The position numbers and the translations under genes are program-made. Source: Cunninghamella blakesleeana (lineage: Eukaryota; Mucoromycota; Mucoromycetes; Mucorales; Cunninghamellaceae). Taken from it: 64,000 nucleotides of DNA. Location of the stretch: assembly GCA_017871115.1 (NCBI GenBank), contig JAFCIZ010000001.1:5679501-5743500 (forward strand), read 5' to 3'. Below are positions 1 through 13,539 of the stretch, in pieces. Position 1 is the first letter of the stretch, and the number at the start of each line of letters is the position of its first letter. The notes under the pieces are model-generated. The model worked only from the letters and a program-made list of their open reading frames with translations. It was not told the origin of the DNA and did not search any database.

Positions 1-37
1 ATATAATCTAAACAAATAAAAAATAAAATCCTATACT

Positions 38-1605
38 TTATTTAATGGATTTATTCAATTTTATACTTAATTTCAATTTATACCAATTTTTAGAAAGAGA
101 GTTTAAAATAGCATATGCAATTGGACTTCCTCTTTTATACAATATAAAGAATATCAAAAATACAGTGAAAAGATTAATGACAGCATGTTTTAAAGCAGCC
201 TAATAGTAATAACGATATATATATTAGTACAAGTAAGAATGACCCTTTTCTTTTTTTTATATAATTATCTATCTAATTACCTTAAGTACCCATTTCCATC
301 CATCCCATATTTCGTCATCATTATTACTATCGTCGGTTTTCTTTCCTGCCACCGATCTACCCGAAGAGGAGGAGGATCCGTAATTATTTTTCTTCGATCG
401 CAAGTCCTTTTGATCCCTATCTATTAGCTCTTGTCTTAATCCATCGATTCTTTCATTTAATGCAAGAATTTCGGCCTGAAGTGTTTCTAATGCTCTTTTA
501 GTTGATGGCCCAAGTGAAACAATAGATGTATATTGTTGCTCTGTCAAAAGTCTATTATTACTATTATTATTATTATTATTACTACTATTATTATTATTAT
601 CAGATAAAGTTGAAGAAAATGGCTGTTGTTGTCGACTGTTTGGTCTAGAATCTATCAAATGACTAGCCGTGATAGTGTTATTGGATGTAGATATACCTGT
701 TGCTGTAACCGATGAAGTGGTGGATCCAAGTAATGGTGATCTTAATGAATGATTATCATGCTGTTGTAATCGATAACCAGATGATCGCTGCTGTTGATAG
801 TTAGATATTGTAGATGAAGAGGAAGGTCTTCGTCTATAAGATGGATTAGAATGAGGTGGTAATGGTGGAGCAGTATAAGGTGATGTAAATAGATAGCTTT
901 GCTTACGCTCTTCATCTATACTATCGTCAGAGAGTTGGTCATCATCATCATGGATATTATTATTTATCTTATATTGTCGAAGTGCTTGTCTTTCTTGTGA
1001 TGTTGCCCACGGATTAATACTATTATCTACATGTTCATCAAATATTGGTTCTGCTGGTTCATTTTGTGCTGTCATATGTAATAAATTTCCTCTTCGTTGA
1101 TAATTATTATTATTATTATTATTATTGGTAGTAGTAGTAGTTGAATTATTATTAGTATTATTATTGTTATTATTATTATTATTACTATTATTATATATAT
1201 CAGATCTATTTGAAATAGTTGAAGAAGGTCGCATACCAGCTGCGCCAAAATTATTGACAGTAGTAGATGATGATTTGGAAAGTCGTCGTATAGGTATACT
1301 TGGTGCAGTCATCATAGATTGTGTTGAATCAACAGAAGGTGCTCGCATAGGTAATCTTCCTTGTTTTTCGTGCCATGATCTTCGATTTTTTTGTTTATTA
1401 TTGTTGTTACTACTTGATGCTCTTAAAACAGGTGATCGAACGGAATGATAGGATTCACTAGGATTACTACTTATTGTTGACATGGATTTGGATGGAATCA
1501 TTGTTGGTGCTGTTTTTTGAATATCACGTAGATAAGCTTGTTCTTCTTCATCAATAGATTCTGTCTCTATTTATATATGATAAAAAAAAATAATAATAAT
1601 AAACC

Positions 1606-1648
<43 letters not shown>

Positions 1649-2497
1649 AATTAGTATCAATAAAAAAAATATATTCATATCATTCGTTTTCTTAAAAAAA
1701 AAAAAATTAGATGGTACCATCATCATTTTCCATATCATCTTCGTCATCTTCTTCATCGTCCGAATCATCATTATCATCAGTATCATTTTCACCTGGTCGC
1801 ATCATTGCAAAAGATCGAATGATTTCTTCTACTTGAGCCTTTGCTGCAGGTTTTCGATAAGCCTACAATAAAATAAAGCATAAAAAAAAATATTAGTAAT
1901 ATGATCATCATATAGAGATACTAATAAACGTAAACAATAAAAATTATATATATACACCACTTCATTTACTTTTTTTTATTTACATATACATATAATATTA
2001 TTATAACACTGTACCTCGGCACAAACAGTTAAAAGAGTTTCTACATATCGGTGTTTTGCTTCAATAGGTGTTAACCCTTCTAATTTTTTCCAAGCGTCCC
2101 TATAAATATAATAATAAACCCAAGGGTATAGCTGATAAATACATGAAATTCATTTTATTCTTTTTATTTCCTTTTATTGTTACCATTTTGCTCTTCCAAC
2201 TACATCAAAAATACCAGGTCGTTGAGTATCAATATTACCATGTGATACTTGTTTATATAATGAATATAACTATACGTATATATATATATATATATAAAAG
2301 AAAAGAAAGATTAGAAAGATAAGTAAATATACTAAACTTGTAATAAAAAAACAACTAAATATATTTTTTACTTCTAACTTTTGGTCTCGACTTGGTTGAA
2401 AACTAGATGAGGCTGGTAGATTTTGTACGATATTTAAAGCCTTATTATATCTTTGATTAATATATCGTTCAGAATAATGAGTTGGAATGGATGACAT
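38..2497 (-). CDS. Tail-anchored acyl-CoA-binding protein (ACBD5-like)
   Basis: Six exons can be joined by eye, giving about 630 residues. Residues 1-100 form an acyl-CoA-binding domain, with YSLYKQVSHGNI, a WDAWKKLEG core and EAKHRYVETL in the expected order. A strongly acidic stretch follows, then a long Asn/Ser-rich linker with runs of Asn, and a short coiled-coil-like segment (LETLQAEILALNERIDGLRQ). The last exon, too short to stand out alone, starts after the acceptor near 201 and encodes AALKHAVINLFTVFLIFF, a C-terminal membrane anchor followed by a basic tail; its stop is at 38-40. ACBD4/5 proteins of this layout sit on peroxisomes or ER and bind long-chain acyl-CoA. I could not identify a clear VAP-binding FFAT motif, although acidic tracts are present. 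The domain and anchor are well supported; the organelle is inference. Confidence 0.85.
1608..1646. repeat. (TA)n microsatellite
   Basis: An uninterrupted TA run of about 36 bases lies within an intron of the acyl-CoA-binding protein gene. It is one of many simple repeats in introns of this window. Confidence 0.9.
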
Positions 2498-2849
2498 ATA
2501 TATAAAAACTGATTATTATTATTATTATTATTGTTATTATTATTATTAAGGAACGACAAAGAGAAATATATAAATAAAAAAAATAAGGAATAGAAAAGAA
2601 GTGGTGGAATTAAAAAAAATTAAGAAATTTAAATTTAAATTTATTGGATTAAAAGGGAGATATTTATTTAAAAAAAAATGACAAAATCTTTTATTGAAAA
2701 AAAAAAATCACATGTATTTATTTTAAAATTTATATATAAGGTGACAGTTTTTTATTAACGATATTAAACTATTGTATAAAAACTAATGTATAAATTAAAA
2801 TATATTAAAAAAATAAAAAAAGTTCTATAATAATAGCAGTAGTATGTAT

Positions 2850-4529
<1,680 letters not shown>

Positions 4530-5984
4530 GGTATAAGATTATTAAAAAGAAAAAAGGATGAAGATGAAGAAAAAGAAGGAAGTGGAAAAAGGAATTTTTT
4601 TTTTAGAAAAGAAATTGGAGTTTGAAATTTTACAATAGGTATAAAAATCTTAATTAACTTTTTTTCCAACGCGCTTCATTGTCTCTTTTTATATCTTTTC
4701 TAAATAAATACCTTTATATAATACTTTTTGTTTGAGTTGTTCTTGTAATGTAGTAAACTGAGAATAAGTGTAATGAATTTTTTATTACAATAAAAAACAC
4801 ACAGCTATAATCACAAGAACAAAAATAATTTTTATCAAAATTATAGATGGATGTTTACCTAATTTGGAAAATGAATCTAGAAAGAGGCCTCAATTTCTAT
4901 CAACTTCCATTTATTTTGGCAATGAAGAATCCTATTTTATATGTAATTCAAAATCTCATTGATACTCTAAGTAAATTAAATAATTGTTTTACTATATTGA
5001 TATTTTTAATCCAGTAAATGGTAATAATAAAAATCTTAATATAATATATATATCAGACTATGATTATTATTATTAAAATTAAAATATGTGTTGCTAGCTT
5101 GGGGGAGGAAGAGAGAGAGAGATTTAAAAGTATTTATATATATATTAATATGAATGGTGAAAAATCAAAAGTAGTATGACAATATCATGAAAATTCATAT
5201 ACAGAGCCATAGAAAACTGTTAGTACATTTTTTTCGTTATAAAAAACCATAATGCAAAAAATACTGACTTTTTGCTACTTAGTACATTAAACGTTAACTA
5301 CTCTGTAATAAGGGCATCAAAAATTTACAACTATAGGATTAAAATTAAAAGTCTGTACTGATATTTCGTTGACTTTTGAATAATAAGCTCAAGTATAATT
5401 CTTTAAAAGAATCTGTAAATATTTATGATTTTTTCTATAAAAATTAGCCTACACAAATTAATTGCCAACGTTAACAACCTATCATAGCATCAAATTGATT
5501 GAATTATTTTCTGTGGATACGTATATATATAGCATTAATACACTTCTTTTAATCTAATCTCTAAAGTTATTTGAATATTTAAATCAAACAATACTTTCAA
5601 ACTTTAAAAAAAATAAAAAAACAGCATATGGTTTATACTAACATAGCTATTTGTTATTTTATTTTATTTTATTTAAAATAATCAAATAAATAAGTAAAGA
5701 GAAATAAAAAGGATAATTATTTTATTAAAATATTGTAATTTTTCTTATTGTTCTTAATAAAAAGTGGAGTAATGGTAATAACTGACAAGATTTAAACTTA
5801 AATTTTTTTGAGTGTTTTTTTTTACCTGAGAATTCCCATATTAATTTTTTCAAAGCTAAAAACACGAGTGGAGTTTTAAAAAAATTGATAAAAATTTCGT
5901 CAAGTCAAATTTTTTTATTTTGCTTCCTTTTTCCTTTAATTTCTTTTTACTTTCAATACCTATTATTATTTATATAAGCTTAAA
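4530..5984. other. Intergenic region, divergent promoters
   Basis: About 1.45 kb lie between the divergently transcribed ArfGAP and mitochondrial kinase genes. I see only AT-rich sequence with short TA and GA runs and no convincing ORF or RNA gene. Confidence 0.6.
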
Positions 5985-7602
5985 ATGATATTGAAACATC
6001 ATATTGTTACATCATCACGTCATTCTACATTTTGTATATATCGCACTTTTATAACTAAAGCATCTGAAAGACCATTAGCTCAAGCATTCTATGATGATAA
6101 AATTGTTACTGTAATAATAATAAGTATATTTGTACATATAGTTGTATAATTTATATTTCCTTTGTACCAGAGTAACTAATATAAGTAGATATACTTGTTT
6201 TTATTATATATATATATATATATATAGTATGCAAATAAACCTATTAAACCAGTGTCATTGAAACAACTAGTACGATTTGGACAGCCATTTTCATCAGAAC
6301 CCTTATCGCAAGAATGTACGTTATACGCTAGAGCAGAACTTCCTGTCCGTTTAGCCAGGCGTGTACGAGCTTTTCAAACTTTACCATTTATTGTAGGAAC
6401 TAATCCATATATTAAAGAAATTTACAAATTATATTATGATTCTTTTGAAATGTTAGAACCTTATTCTCATAGTAAAAATGATGCTAATGATATGGAATAC
6501 GCTGAAAAATTAAAAGATTTAGTAGAACGACATACTGATAATATTCCAACTTTAGCCAGAGGTAAGATATATATATCCAAAAAAGAGAAAGAAAAAAAGA
6601 AAAATAACAATAATAATAAGTGGCAATATAAAAGTATGGAAACAAACGTAAAATTTATATACATATTTATATTTAATAGGTTTTTTGGAATGTAAACAAT
6701 ATATGAATAATCATGATATGGCAACATTTTTAGATGATATGATCAAAGCACGGATAGGGATTCGATTAATAGCAGAACAATGTATTGTATTAACACAACA
6801 TGCACAACATTATTCCAAAACTAAAGATGACAGTAATAATAACAATAAAACAAATGGATACATTGGGATCATTGACACACAATTAAAACCAAGTCAACTT
6901 GTTCGACAATGTGCAGATTTTGTAGCAGAACTTTGTGAATTTAATTATGGTCAAAGTCCAGAAACGATTATTAATGGTCATACCGATACAACCTTCACTT
7001 ATGTACCTGTTCATTTAGAATATATCTTGACGGAATTATTAAAAAACTCGCATCGTGCCACCATAGAACATGCAAAACATCAAGGTTTATTAGACCCTCC
7101 ACCTATTGAAGTTACTATTAGTCATGGGAAAGAAGAAATTGGAATACGTATACGTGATCAAGGGAATGGGATTAATGAACAAGATCTTGGAAAAGTTTTT
7201 GAATATTCTTATACTACTGTGACAAAACCTGGAGATGAAAATAATGATGATAACGATTCCTCTAGTATCTTTGAAGGAATGGCAGAGATGGCTATGCAGA
7301 GTGGTGTTGGTGGACCTTTAGCTGGTTTAGGGTAAAAGATAAATAAATGAAATATGAAACAAGAAAAAAATAAAAATAAATGCAATATATTTTAATATTT
7401 ATTATTGATCATGTTTTTAATCTTTTTATTTTTTAAAAAAAATTACTCTCATTTTCTTAGGTATGGATTGCCATTAGCTCGTATGTATGCTAGATACTTT
7501 GGAGGATCATTGACATTGGTTTCTATGAATGGTTATGGATGTGATGTCTTTTTGAAATTGAAACATATTGATGAATCTATGGCAGAAGGGATGGAAATTT
7601 AG
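5985..7602 (+). CDS. Mitochondrial protein kinase of the PDK/BCKDK family
   Basis: It phosphorylates and inactivates a mitochondrial 2-oxoacid dehydrogenase, most likely pyruvate dehydrogenase E1-alpha. Four exons join in frame: 5985 to about 6119, 6229-6561, 6680-7331 and about 7462-7602, for about 420 residues. The first exon is Arg/Ser/Thr-rich, as expected for a mitochondrial presequence. The all-alpha domain has ANKPIKPVSLKQLVRFG, LPVRLARRVRAFQTLP and ARIGIRLIAEQ. The GHKL ATPase part has the N box ELLKNSHRAT, the G1 box IRDQGNGI and the G2-type GLGYGLPLARMYARYFGG, the latter split by the last intron. An Asp/Asn-rich insert (GDENNDDNDSSS) sits in the ATP-lid loop. The fungal branches Pkp1, Pkp2 and branched-chain kinase cannot be told apart by eye. 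Confidence 0.9.
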
Positions 7603-7889
7603 TGATAGACCTTTTTTTTATTTTTTCTTTAATATAAATGGTACATTTTATATCTCTCTATTTAAATAATACATCTATATCAAAATTTATAATAAATTAC
7701 ATATTTTTTTTAAAAAATCTCTATTTAATTTAATTTTCTTTAAGGAGTCCATTGTTTTCAATTAAAACTAATAGTACACCTAAATAAGAACTATGATGAG
7801 AGAAAAAAAATCAGGGGCCGCACTGACTAAAGATACATGATACTCTCTCTCTCTCCTAAAAAATGATCTTTTGCACAAATCATTTATTC

Positions 7890-7922
<33 letters not shown>

Positions 7923-7989
7923 AACAATTTTATTGCAATCATTAAATAATAACAATTGTTTAAAAAAAAAAAGACCATTTATATATATA
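7603..7989. other. Convergent intergenic region
   Basis: This spans the 3' ends of the mitochondrial kinase and the LSM12-like gene. It holds a TA run near 7891-7914 and a short GC-richer patch (CAGGGGCCGCACTGAC near 7813), without a recognisable gene. Confidence 0.6.
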
Positions 7990-9366
7990 TTATTTTTTCG
8001 AATTGAATAATCTTCTTCGTTCACCTTCCAGCTAAAGAAATAAAACAAGGATAATAAAACATGATATTAATACCACAACAGTAAATATACATACACCTTT
8101 ATAATATATTTTATACTCAGCTACTTTACCACTTTTTTGACTCTTGCAAGTGAAGCTTCGGAAGAATCGTTAGCTTTACAGTTATCAACATCATAAGGAG
8201 AACTGATCATGACTTCATCTAATACAATAATCTTATCACCAGCCCAGCGGCAAGGAAGACTATGAAAAGGGAAATACAGATTTATATAAAAATATAAAAA
8301 TATATATGATTGTTATTACCATTATAAGCATGTAATTAAAAAAAACTTGATAACCACCATCATCATCATTACCCATTGAAATATTTAAAATCTCCTTTTC
8401 TTTTCCCCCTCTTTATAAATATCGGTTTGCTATTTCTTATTCCTTCTTATTCTTTCTTATTTTTGCATTTATCATAATCATTATTATTAGAACTTACGTT
8501 TTTGCTAAAGCATCAAAAATATCTTGAGCTTCTCTAGTAACACCTACACCAAGCTTTGCCATTTGTTGCCTTACTCCACGGACGGTTTCTGCTTCACGTG
8601 CCACAATACGGTCAATATTAACATGATTCACAGGTAAATAGCTGGTTAATTTATTAGTATGAGCGACGGCTGGGTCTTGTAGAGGTGCTGAAGCTTCATC
8701 CGAAGTAACAGAAAGAATTTCCTTAATGTGTGGGATTTTAAGAATACGAAATGATAAACTTTTTCTTGAATGACGAGATCCTGTTGAACAATGTGTATAT
8801 CCATTGATTTAAAAATATAATAAATAAATAAATAAATAAAAAATGATATAAAGAGAGGAAGAAGACAGTGAAAAGGTAAGAGTTAAAGAAATAAAATATA
8901 ATTCATTGCGCTAAATTTTACTGTTTCTTTTTTAATTATTTCATTCTATTCACTTTTTTCTCTGGCTATTTTTTCATTATTTCTCTATCACACACAAAAC
9001 ACCCACACATCCACATATATATATATATATATATATATGTGGATGTGCGTGTGTTGTGTATTAATATAACCCAATAAATTTTATATATAAATATTAAAAA
9101 AGGATATCAAGCGCAATACAATTGGTAATACGATCAAAAGTATAGATTAAACCTTCGATTTCTTCATTAAAAGTTGTTTTCACTTTAATACGTCTACCAA
9201 CGAGCCATTCTAATGATTTCTTATTGTTTGGTATAGATGAGTTATTAGAAGAAGCATGAGATCCAGCTGGTCCAGAATATGTAGATGATCCTCCTCCTCC
9301 ATGCTGTTGCTGTTGGTGTTGTTGTTTTGTCACAGATTTACGACGTTGATTAGTGGCCCCTTCCAT
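7990..9366 (-). CDS. LSM12-like RNA-associated protein
   Basis: The protein has about 235 residues from at least four exons. The N-terminus is Gln/His/Gly/Ser-rich. An Lsm-type fold follows: WLVGRRIKVKTTFNEEIEGL and YTFDRITNCIALD. After an intron comes the second domain typical of LSM12: SFRILKIPHIKEI, then LPVNHVNIDRIVAREAET with VRGVRQQMAKLGVGVTREAQ and IFDALAKT, then LPCRWAGDKIIVLDEVMIS with SPYDVDNC. This order of an Lsm domain and an anticodon-binding-like (AD) domain is diagnostic of LSM12, which in yeast and animals associates with ataxin-2/Pbp1 and RNA. The short last exon encodes a basic end, LEGERRRLFNSKK, and its join rests on one plausible acceptor near 8032. Confidence 0.85.
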
Positions 9367-9883
9367 TCCTAGGTTTTATGTAAAGATTGTTTTACCAAAT
9401 AAAAATGAAAATATTGGATTGTTTTGTTTATTTTAATAAGCATAAAATATATGTATAATAATAATATTATTATTGGTTAACCTATTTTACATAGGCGTGA
9501 TTCTTTTTATTTTTAACTTTTTAACTATTCTTCGGGTTTATATTAACTAATCCCATTCTTTATCTTCTTTTTTTTTTACCTTATTGCTAAATATATATAA
9601 TGAAATATAATAAAATAAAAAATAAAAAGGATATATTATTAAGAAAAACAAAAAGGAAAAAAAGGGGGAAATATCACTAGAAAAGAAAAAAAGAGGAAGA
9701 AAATGAAAAAAAATATCGACTGAACTACTTGTAAAAACAATTTTAAAAAATTTAAATTCCGCATTTTTTTTTACAAAATCTATATAAAATGGTTTATTCA
9801 TGCTATATGAATATAAGATAAAATATATAATATGATATAAATATAAAAAATAATATAAAAATATAAAAAATCACTACCCACTA

Positions 9884-11715
9884 TTAATTTTGGTCCTTTC
9901 GTTTTACAAAATTAATCCATACCCCATTCTTTGGTTTTGTTGTTAAAACAATTTTCGTTTCAATTTTGTTACCGGGTTGTAAAGAAAAAGTAAATTGATT
10001 GATAACAGTAGCAATGACTGTACGTAATTCTAAGATTGCTAAATTTTTACCAAGGCAAGCATGTTGTCCCAAAGTAAACGTAATATCAGGGAATAAATAT
10101 TGAGTTTCTGGTGTGATAGGTTTATTCTCTTCTTTGCTATTATTATTATTATTCTGATTCATCGTGTCAAATCCTTGATCCACATCAATATTATGATTTT
10201 CTTTAGAAGAAACCAACCAACGATCAATATTAAATTCTTCAGGATGAGGAAAAATAGAAGGGTTCATTTGAATACCACGGATGTTACACCATATTTCTGC
10301 ACCGCCAGGGACTACTACACCATCCACTAATATATCACGATTCACATGAACTGGGATAAATACTACCGCTGGATATTTTCTTAATGTTTCTTTATAAACT
10401 GCTGTTACCAAAGTCAATCGAGCCAACTTTTCAGGTGTAATATAAGAAGAAAAATCATCATTATCTTTAAGAGTAGACGGAGGAGGTCCTAGAACTTGTC
10501 TTACTTGTTGAAAAACTCTTTCTTGAAGTTGAGGATCTCTTGCTAATTCAGAAAAACAAAATGATAAAGTATGTGCCGTTGTATCATATCCTGCAAACGT
10601 TAATGATAATAAATCATTTACTAATTCTTCACGGTCATGATTATATTTCCCGCTGGCTAAAGCTGCTGCTGCTACGCAATGATAATCGTCTGTTTTCTTA
10701 TTATTTTGTTGTAGTTGTTGATATTCTTCTTGTACTCTGTTTAAGGAATCACGAATAAAACTTTTTAATAGTTCTCTTGACGGTTTAAATGATTGCTGAG
10801 CCCAATCAGTTTTATTTATACCAAAAGGTAACCAAGTTTGAATAGATTGAAATCCTAAACCAAGTTTTAAGTGCTCTTTCTATTATATTATTTTAAAAAA
10901 TAAAATTATTTATTAGATAAAAAATTGAAAGTAATTTTTTTTTAATACCTTTAAATTTGAACGTCCGCCCACAATATCGTAATTTAAATCACTTCTACCA
11001 TAGAGATAAAAATTAATCACATTCATAGTTAAATCAGTGAACACATTATCTATTTCCAATGGAGCCTTTTTTAATTCATACTGCTCAAAAATTTTTAAAA
11101 GATTATTAGCTTGGCTTGAAACGTAAGGCAATAGTTTAGGGACCAATTGGCGAGGTTGAAAAGGTGGTAAGAGAATATGGCGTCTCCATTTCCAATCCTA
11201 TTTTATTAAAAAAAATTAGAATAATGAACAAGATTATTATATAAAACATTTTTTTATTTTCTATTTTTTATTTTCTATTTATTTATGTTTATAATATATA
11301 TATAATTTACCTCACCAATAGTATTGTTAATACTTGGACCACCAAAAACCAAATTTTGAATTCGACGTATTAGATCGCCTCGTTGAACACATGGACCTGT
11401 GTTTTTATTTTTAGCTTGACCATTGATTAAAACGTCCTTGATTCCTTTTAAAGTATTGACCAAAACTAACGGGGTTCCCATCAAAGAATAACAAACGCTA
11501 ATAGGCGATTGATTTACATCTTGACCAACATGAATTAGAAATTCTGATAAAGTATCTTTCCCATCCGATGGTGGAGGTACTAAACCAAGCTGCGTGATCC
11601 AAAAGTTCCCCTTTTTAGGTGTAGGTGCATAACGGAGACGTGAAGTATATTTTTTAAATACAAAATTTAAAATAAAAATACTAATTGGAAATAGAATTAT
11701 TTTGATTAATATCAT
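9884..11715 (-). CDS. Cytochrome P450 monooxygenase
   Basis: A haem-thiolate monooxygenase of about 550 residues in three exons (11715 to about 11311, about 11199-10950, about 10880-9884). The first 20 residues form a membrane anchor (ILIKIILFPISIFILNFVF) followed by basic residues, as in ER-bound P450s. Key motifs are the C-helix DWKWRRHIL, the I-helix FAGYDTTAHT, the K-helix ExxR in YKETLRKYP, the PERF-like EEFNIDRW, and the haem loop FTLGQHACLG with the cysteine ligand. An unusual Asn-rich insert of about 40 residues lies between the PERF-like motif and the haem loop. The substrate cannot be predicted. The neighbouring genes do not form a biosynthetic cluster. Confidence 0.93.
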
Positions 11716-12133
11716 AATGATTAAAAAAGAATGAATAAAGAAATACCTTTATATATATATACTTTTTTTGACAGCATAATAATAATGAAAAATAAAGGGG
11801 AGTTGGTCATTTATTTTTATTTTTTTTCTTTCTATTGACGATTTTAGCCAATAATCATTCATGATTTTAATTCTGAAGCATGAAGTTTATAAAAGGAAGC
11901 CAAGTAAACCTTAAATTAAAAAATAAGGACTGTTTAGTGAAATCGATAACCATTCCAACGAATATAATGAAATTTTATATGTAACGGATATTTTTTAAAA
12001 AAATAGTAAGAAGCAGTAATAATTCTAATAAGTAAATTAAGTTTTTTTTTTGTTTATATATAAAAGTGATAGTTGAACAAAAAAGCTTTTCTTTTTCTTT
12101 TCCATCATTAATTTATTTATATTTTTTAAAAAA
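11716..12133. promoter_or_regulatory. Divergent promoter region of the P450 and the secreted-protein gene
   Basis: The 418 bp between the two start codons contain a TATATATATA stretch about 35 bp upstream of the P450 start and a TATATATAAAAG box about 70 bp upstream of the secreted-protein start. No specific factor site is recognised. Confidence 0.4.
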
Positions 12134-12613
12134 ATGAGATTTACAACTACTGTTATCATTGCTTTATTTTCTGCTCAATTACAAGCAGCAGTAATTAAAA
12201 AAAGAGAAACTAAAGCACCTACAGCCAATAATTATATGTATACAAGTAATAAAATCATGGAAGTATGGTATCCATCACCTACTTTTGAAAAAGCAACTGA
12301 TCACACAAATAATAATAATAAAAAAAATAATATGGATACCAATGATAATGATACATTGGAACAAAATTATAGTGTCACATCAAATGGTCCAAGAAGATTC
12401 AGATATGTTGATCCAATTTCTTCTCCTCCTCAAGCATCAACAGCTTCTTCTTTATCTTTTTCTGATCCTACTTCCGATGCCAACGATTCCTCCTCCTCCA
12501 CCTCATCTTTAAGCTCTATTGAAAATATTAATATTAAACAAAAACCTGAAAGAAAGCCAAAAAAATTAATGGATAGTGTACAAGATGAAAACATTTTTGA
12601 TGAATTAGAATAA
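12134..12613 (+). CDS. Small secreted protein with dibasic processing site
   Basis: Single-exon gene for 159 residues; family not recognised. The start MRFTTTVIIALFSAQLQAAV is a classical signal peptide, with cleavage likely after AQLQA or close by. It is followed at once by KKRE, a Kex2-type dibasic site, so a short propeptide is likely. The rest is Asn-, Ser- and Pro-rich with no cysteine, no second membrane segment and an acidic end. Such proteins may be wall-associated or released. The ATG has an A-rich leader (AAAAAAATG) like other genes here. Function unknown. Confidence 0.65.
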   Translation: MRFTTTVIIALFSAQLQAAVIKKRETKAPTANNYMYTSNKIMEVWYPSPTFEKATDHTNNNNKKNNMDTNDNDTLEQNYSVTSNGPRRFRYVDPISSPPQASTASSLSFSDPTSDANDSSSSTSSLSSIENINIKQKPERKPKKLMDSVQDENIFDELE

Positions 12614-12889
12614 AAGATAATATATCTTATTATACATAAAAAATAAAAATAAACAAATAGCTATACTATTATTTTTTAATTTAAATAAATTATTTTTTAT
12701 TATTAAAACATAAATATGTAATTCTTTTTAACTGTATATCTTTTATATATACGGTTGTGCACCTTTTTTTATTTTTAAATATCCTAACTTTATATAATTT
12801 TGATCCGAGTTTTTTTTTTTTTTTTACAACTTATATATGTATATACCAGCTTATATGTAAAAAATTGTTAAATTCTGAGAAAATCTATG

Positions 12890-13530
12890 ATCAGTCACCA
12901 ACATATATATATATTCAAATTATTCAAATTTTTACTAAATTACTCCGCTCTAATTTTTTAGCTAGTTAGTAGGTTACCATAATGATAAAACATATATAAA
13001 ATTCATTTAACTATGAGCTATCTATTTTAAGCTGCGATCATAGTATATGTAATTAATATAATTTTTTTATTATGCATATTTCTCAACATTTTACTAAGCT
13101 ATCCTGCTTCAAGTTTTTAACCAGTTCATTAATAAATATTGAGCTATAAAATGTTTATGAATCATTCAGTTCCAAGGCTTTTTTTTTTTGACCGTAAACG
13201 TAATTGATAATTTTCTTTCATTCTCGCTAATACATCAACGTTTTATTATGCTACCTTTCTCCAATATTTTAACGAGCTTACTCTTGAATGATTATCTACA
13301 ATATATCCAAAAATATTCAATTCTGAGGGCCAATTTTGCGCCTTGATCACGATATATGTAATTAATAGATTTTATTTTCTAATGCATATTTCATGATTTT
13401 TTACTCAACCACATTGCTCCAATTTTATAATCAGCTCATTGGTAAATAATAAACTACAACATACATAATAACCATCCAATTCTATAATGTTTTTTTAAGT
13501 TGTGAACGTGTCAATTTTTTAAGTACCTTA
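12890..13530. repeat. Decayed tandem repeat, about four units
   Basis: A pattern recurs at about 12930, 13090, 13268 and 13400: TTTTACTAA or a variant, a GCT/TGC-containing step, then AATTTT, a CAGTTCATT-like block and a TAAATAATAAACTA-like block. A second block (GATCATAGTATATGTAATTA at 13035, GATCACGATATATGTAATTA at 13346) precedes two of the units, each time followed by ATGCATATTTC. Units are about 130-180 bp and diverged, so this is an old array or the remains of a repeated element. Confidence 0.55.
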
Positions 13531-13539
13531 ATTTTCGTT

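Noticed and set aside
1125..1448. Plus-strand ORF with Val/Leu runs
   Set aside because: Antisense shadow of the poly-Asn coding region of the acyl-CoA-binding protein.
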